This document shows, piece by piece, positions 63,691-64,000 of a stretch of 64,000 bases of DNA. Source of the stretch: Thalassospira alkalitolerans (GTDB lineage: Bacteria; Pseudomonadota; Alphaproteobacteria; Rhodospirillales; Thalassospiraceae); assembly GCF_002115745.1 (NCBI RefSeq), contig NZ_JFKB01000012.1, forward strand, positions 62,001 through 126,000, given 5' to 3'. Within the stretch, counting starts at the first letter, position 1. Every line of letters begins with the position of its first letter. The position numbers and the translations under genes are program-made. The notes under the pieces are model-generated. The model searched no databases. It was not told the origin of the DNA and saw only the letters and a list, made by a program, of their open reading frames with translations.

Positions 63691-64000
63691 TTGTCTACCA
63701 AAGAGACCAATCCAGATAGCCGCGATATTTTCCCGGTATCCATCGAACAAGAAATGCGCCGCAGTTACCTTGATTACGCGATGAGCGTGATCGTTAGCCG
63801 CGCGCTACCAGATGTCCGAGACGGTTTGAAACCGGTTCATCGTCGCATCCTTTATGCTATGCATGAAAATGGCTTTGAATGGAACAAGCCGTTCCGCAAG
63901 TCGGCCCGTGTGGTCGGTGACGTCATGGGTAAATATCACCCGCATGGTGACAGCGCGATTTACGACGCGATGGTCCGTATGGCCCAGAACTTTTCCATGC
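63691..64000 (+). CDS. gyrA: DNA gyrase subunit A, 5' end (cut by window edge)
   Basis: Only the first 103 codons are present. The protein reads [19 protein letters not shown], then [20 protein letters not shown], and [23 protein letters not shown] 63691 is the start: AAGAGGT lies upstream and no ATG is available nearby. In the quinolone-resistance region Ser88 and Asp92 (Escherichia coli Ser83 and Asp87) are the sensitive-type residues. The catalytic tyrosine lies beyond the window. Confidence 0.95.
   Translation, partial: MSTKETNPDSRDIFPVSIEQEMRRSYLDYAMSVIVSRALPDVRDGLKPVHRRILYAMHENGFEWNKPFRKSARVVGDVMGKYHPHGDSAIYDAMVRMAQNFSM

Overview
The window reads as chromosomal DNA of a marine-type alphaproteobacterium, most likely Rhodospirillales and close to Thalassospira. 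The grounds are moderate GC, an alphaproteobacterial elongator tRNA-Met, a glnB-glnA operon with a sigma-54 type promoter, DUF1127 and SprA-related proteins, and many TRAP and DMT transporters with LysR, AraC and GntR regulators. The genus is inferred from gene content; no rRNA is present.

Layout: 1-2400 holds tenA, mnmA and tRNA-Met. 2400-5560 is an AT-rich island with an RloA/RloB-type (AbiL-like) phage-defence pair and a REP-associated tyrosine transposase (RAYT), punctuated by three copies of a motif (AAATAAATCTGTCCCC and variants). 5600-13700 is a candidate D-amino-acid module: LysR regulator, TAXI-TRAP importer, DadA-like dehydrogenase, fold-III PLP racemase and a DUF1611 (DgcN-like) protein. 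14100-23100 is mixed: an AraC/SDR pair, a two-part GSCFA protein, two DMT exporters, LysR/DUF1127 and a hydroxyacid dehydrogenase. 23500-30600 is a catabolic cluster: LysR, DctPQM TRAP transporter, GST, carboxymuconolactone decarboxylase-like protein, LigI-like lactone hydrolase and SDR. 30700-35300 adds an AraC regulator, a DUF302 protein and a second DctPQM TRAP operon followed by its FCD/GntR regulator. 36300-46400 holds more AraC regulators, a DMT exporter, a TPR-sulfotransferase, adenosine deaminase, a PhyH dioxygenase, two alpha/beta hydrolases and OsmC. 46500-58200 holds a small unknown protein, a PAS-GGDEF diguanylate cyclase, a second TPR-sulfotransferase, glnA/glnB, an aminotransferase, a Gfo/Idh oxidoreductase, tRNA-His and an SPINDLY-type O-GlcNAc transferase. 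58300-64000 holds pyrC, a SprA-related protein with an altered HExxH motif, DUF547, GNAT, a small conserved protein, a DMT transporter and the 5' end of gyrA.

Themes: high-affinity uptake (three TRAP systems of two classes) is coupled to local catabolic genes and local regulators. All three TRAP operons carry a strong stem-loop without a U-tract between binding-protein and permease genes, which suggests differential expression by mRNA processing. The most system-like novelties are the RloAB pair bracketed by RAYT motifs and the TAXI-TRAP/DadA/racemase/DUF1611 module. Start codons were chosen by Shine-Dalgarno position and family length, so several genes begin downstream of the longest possible reading frame.
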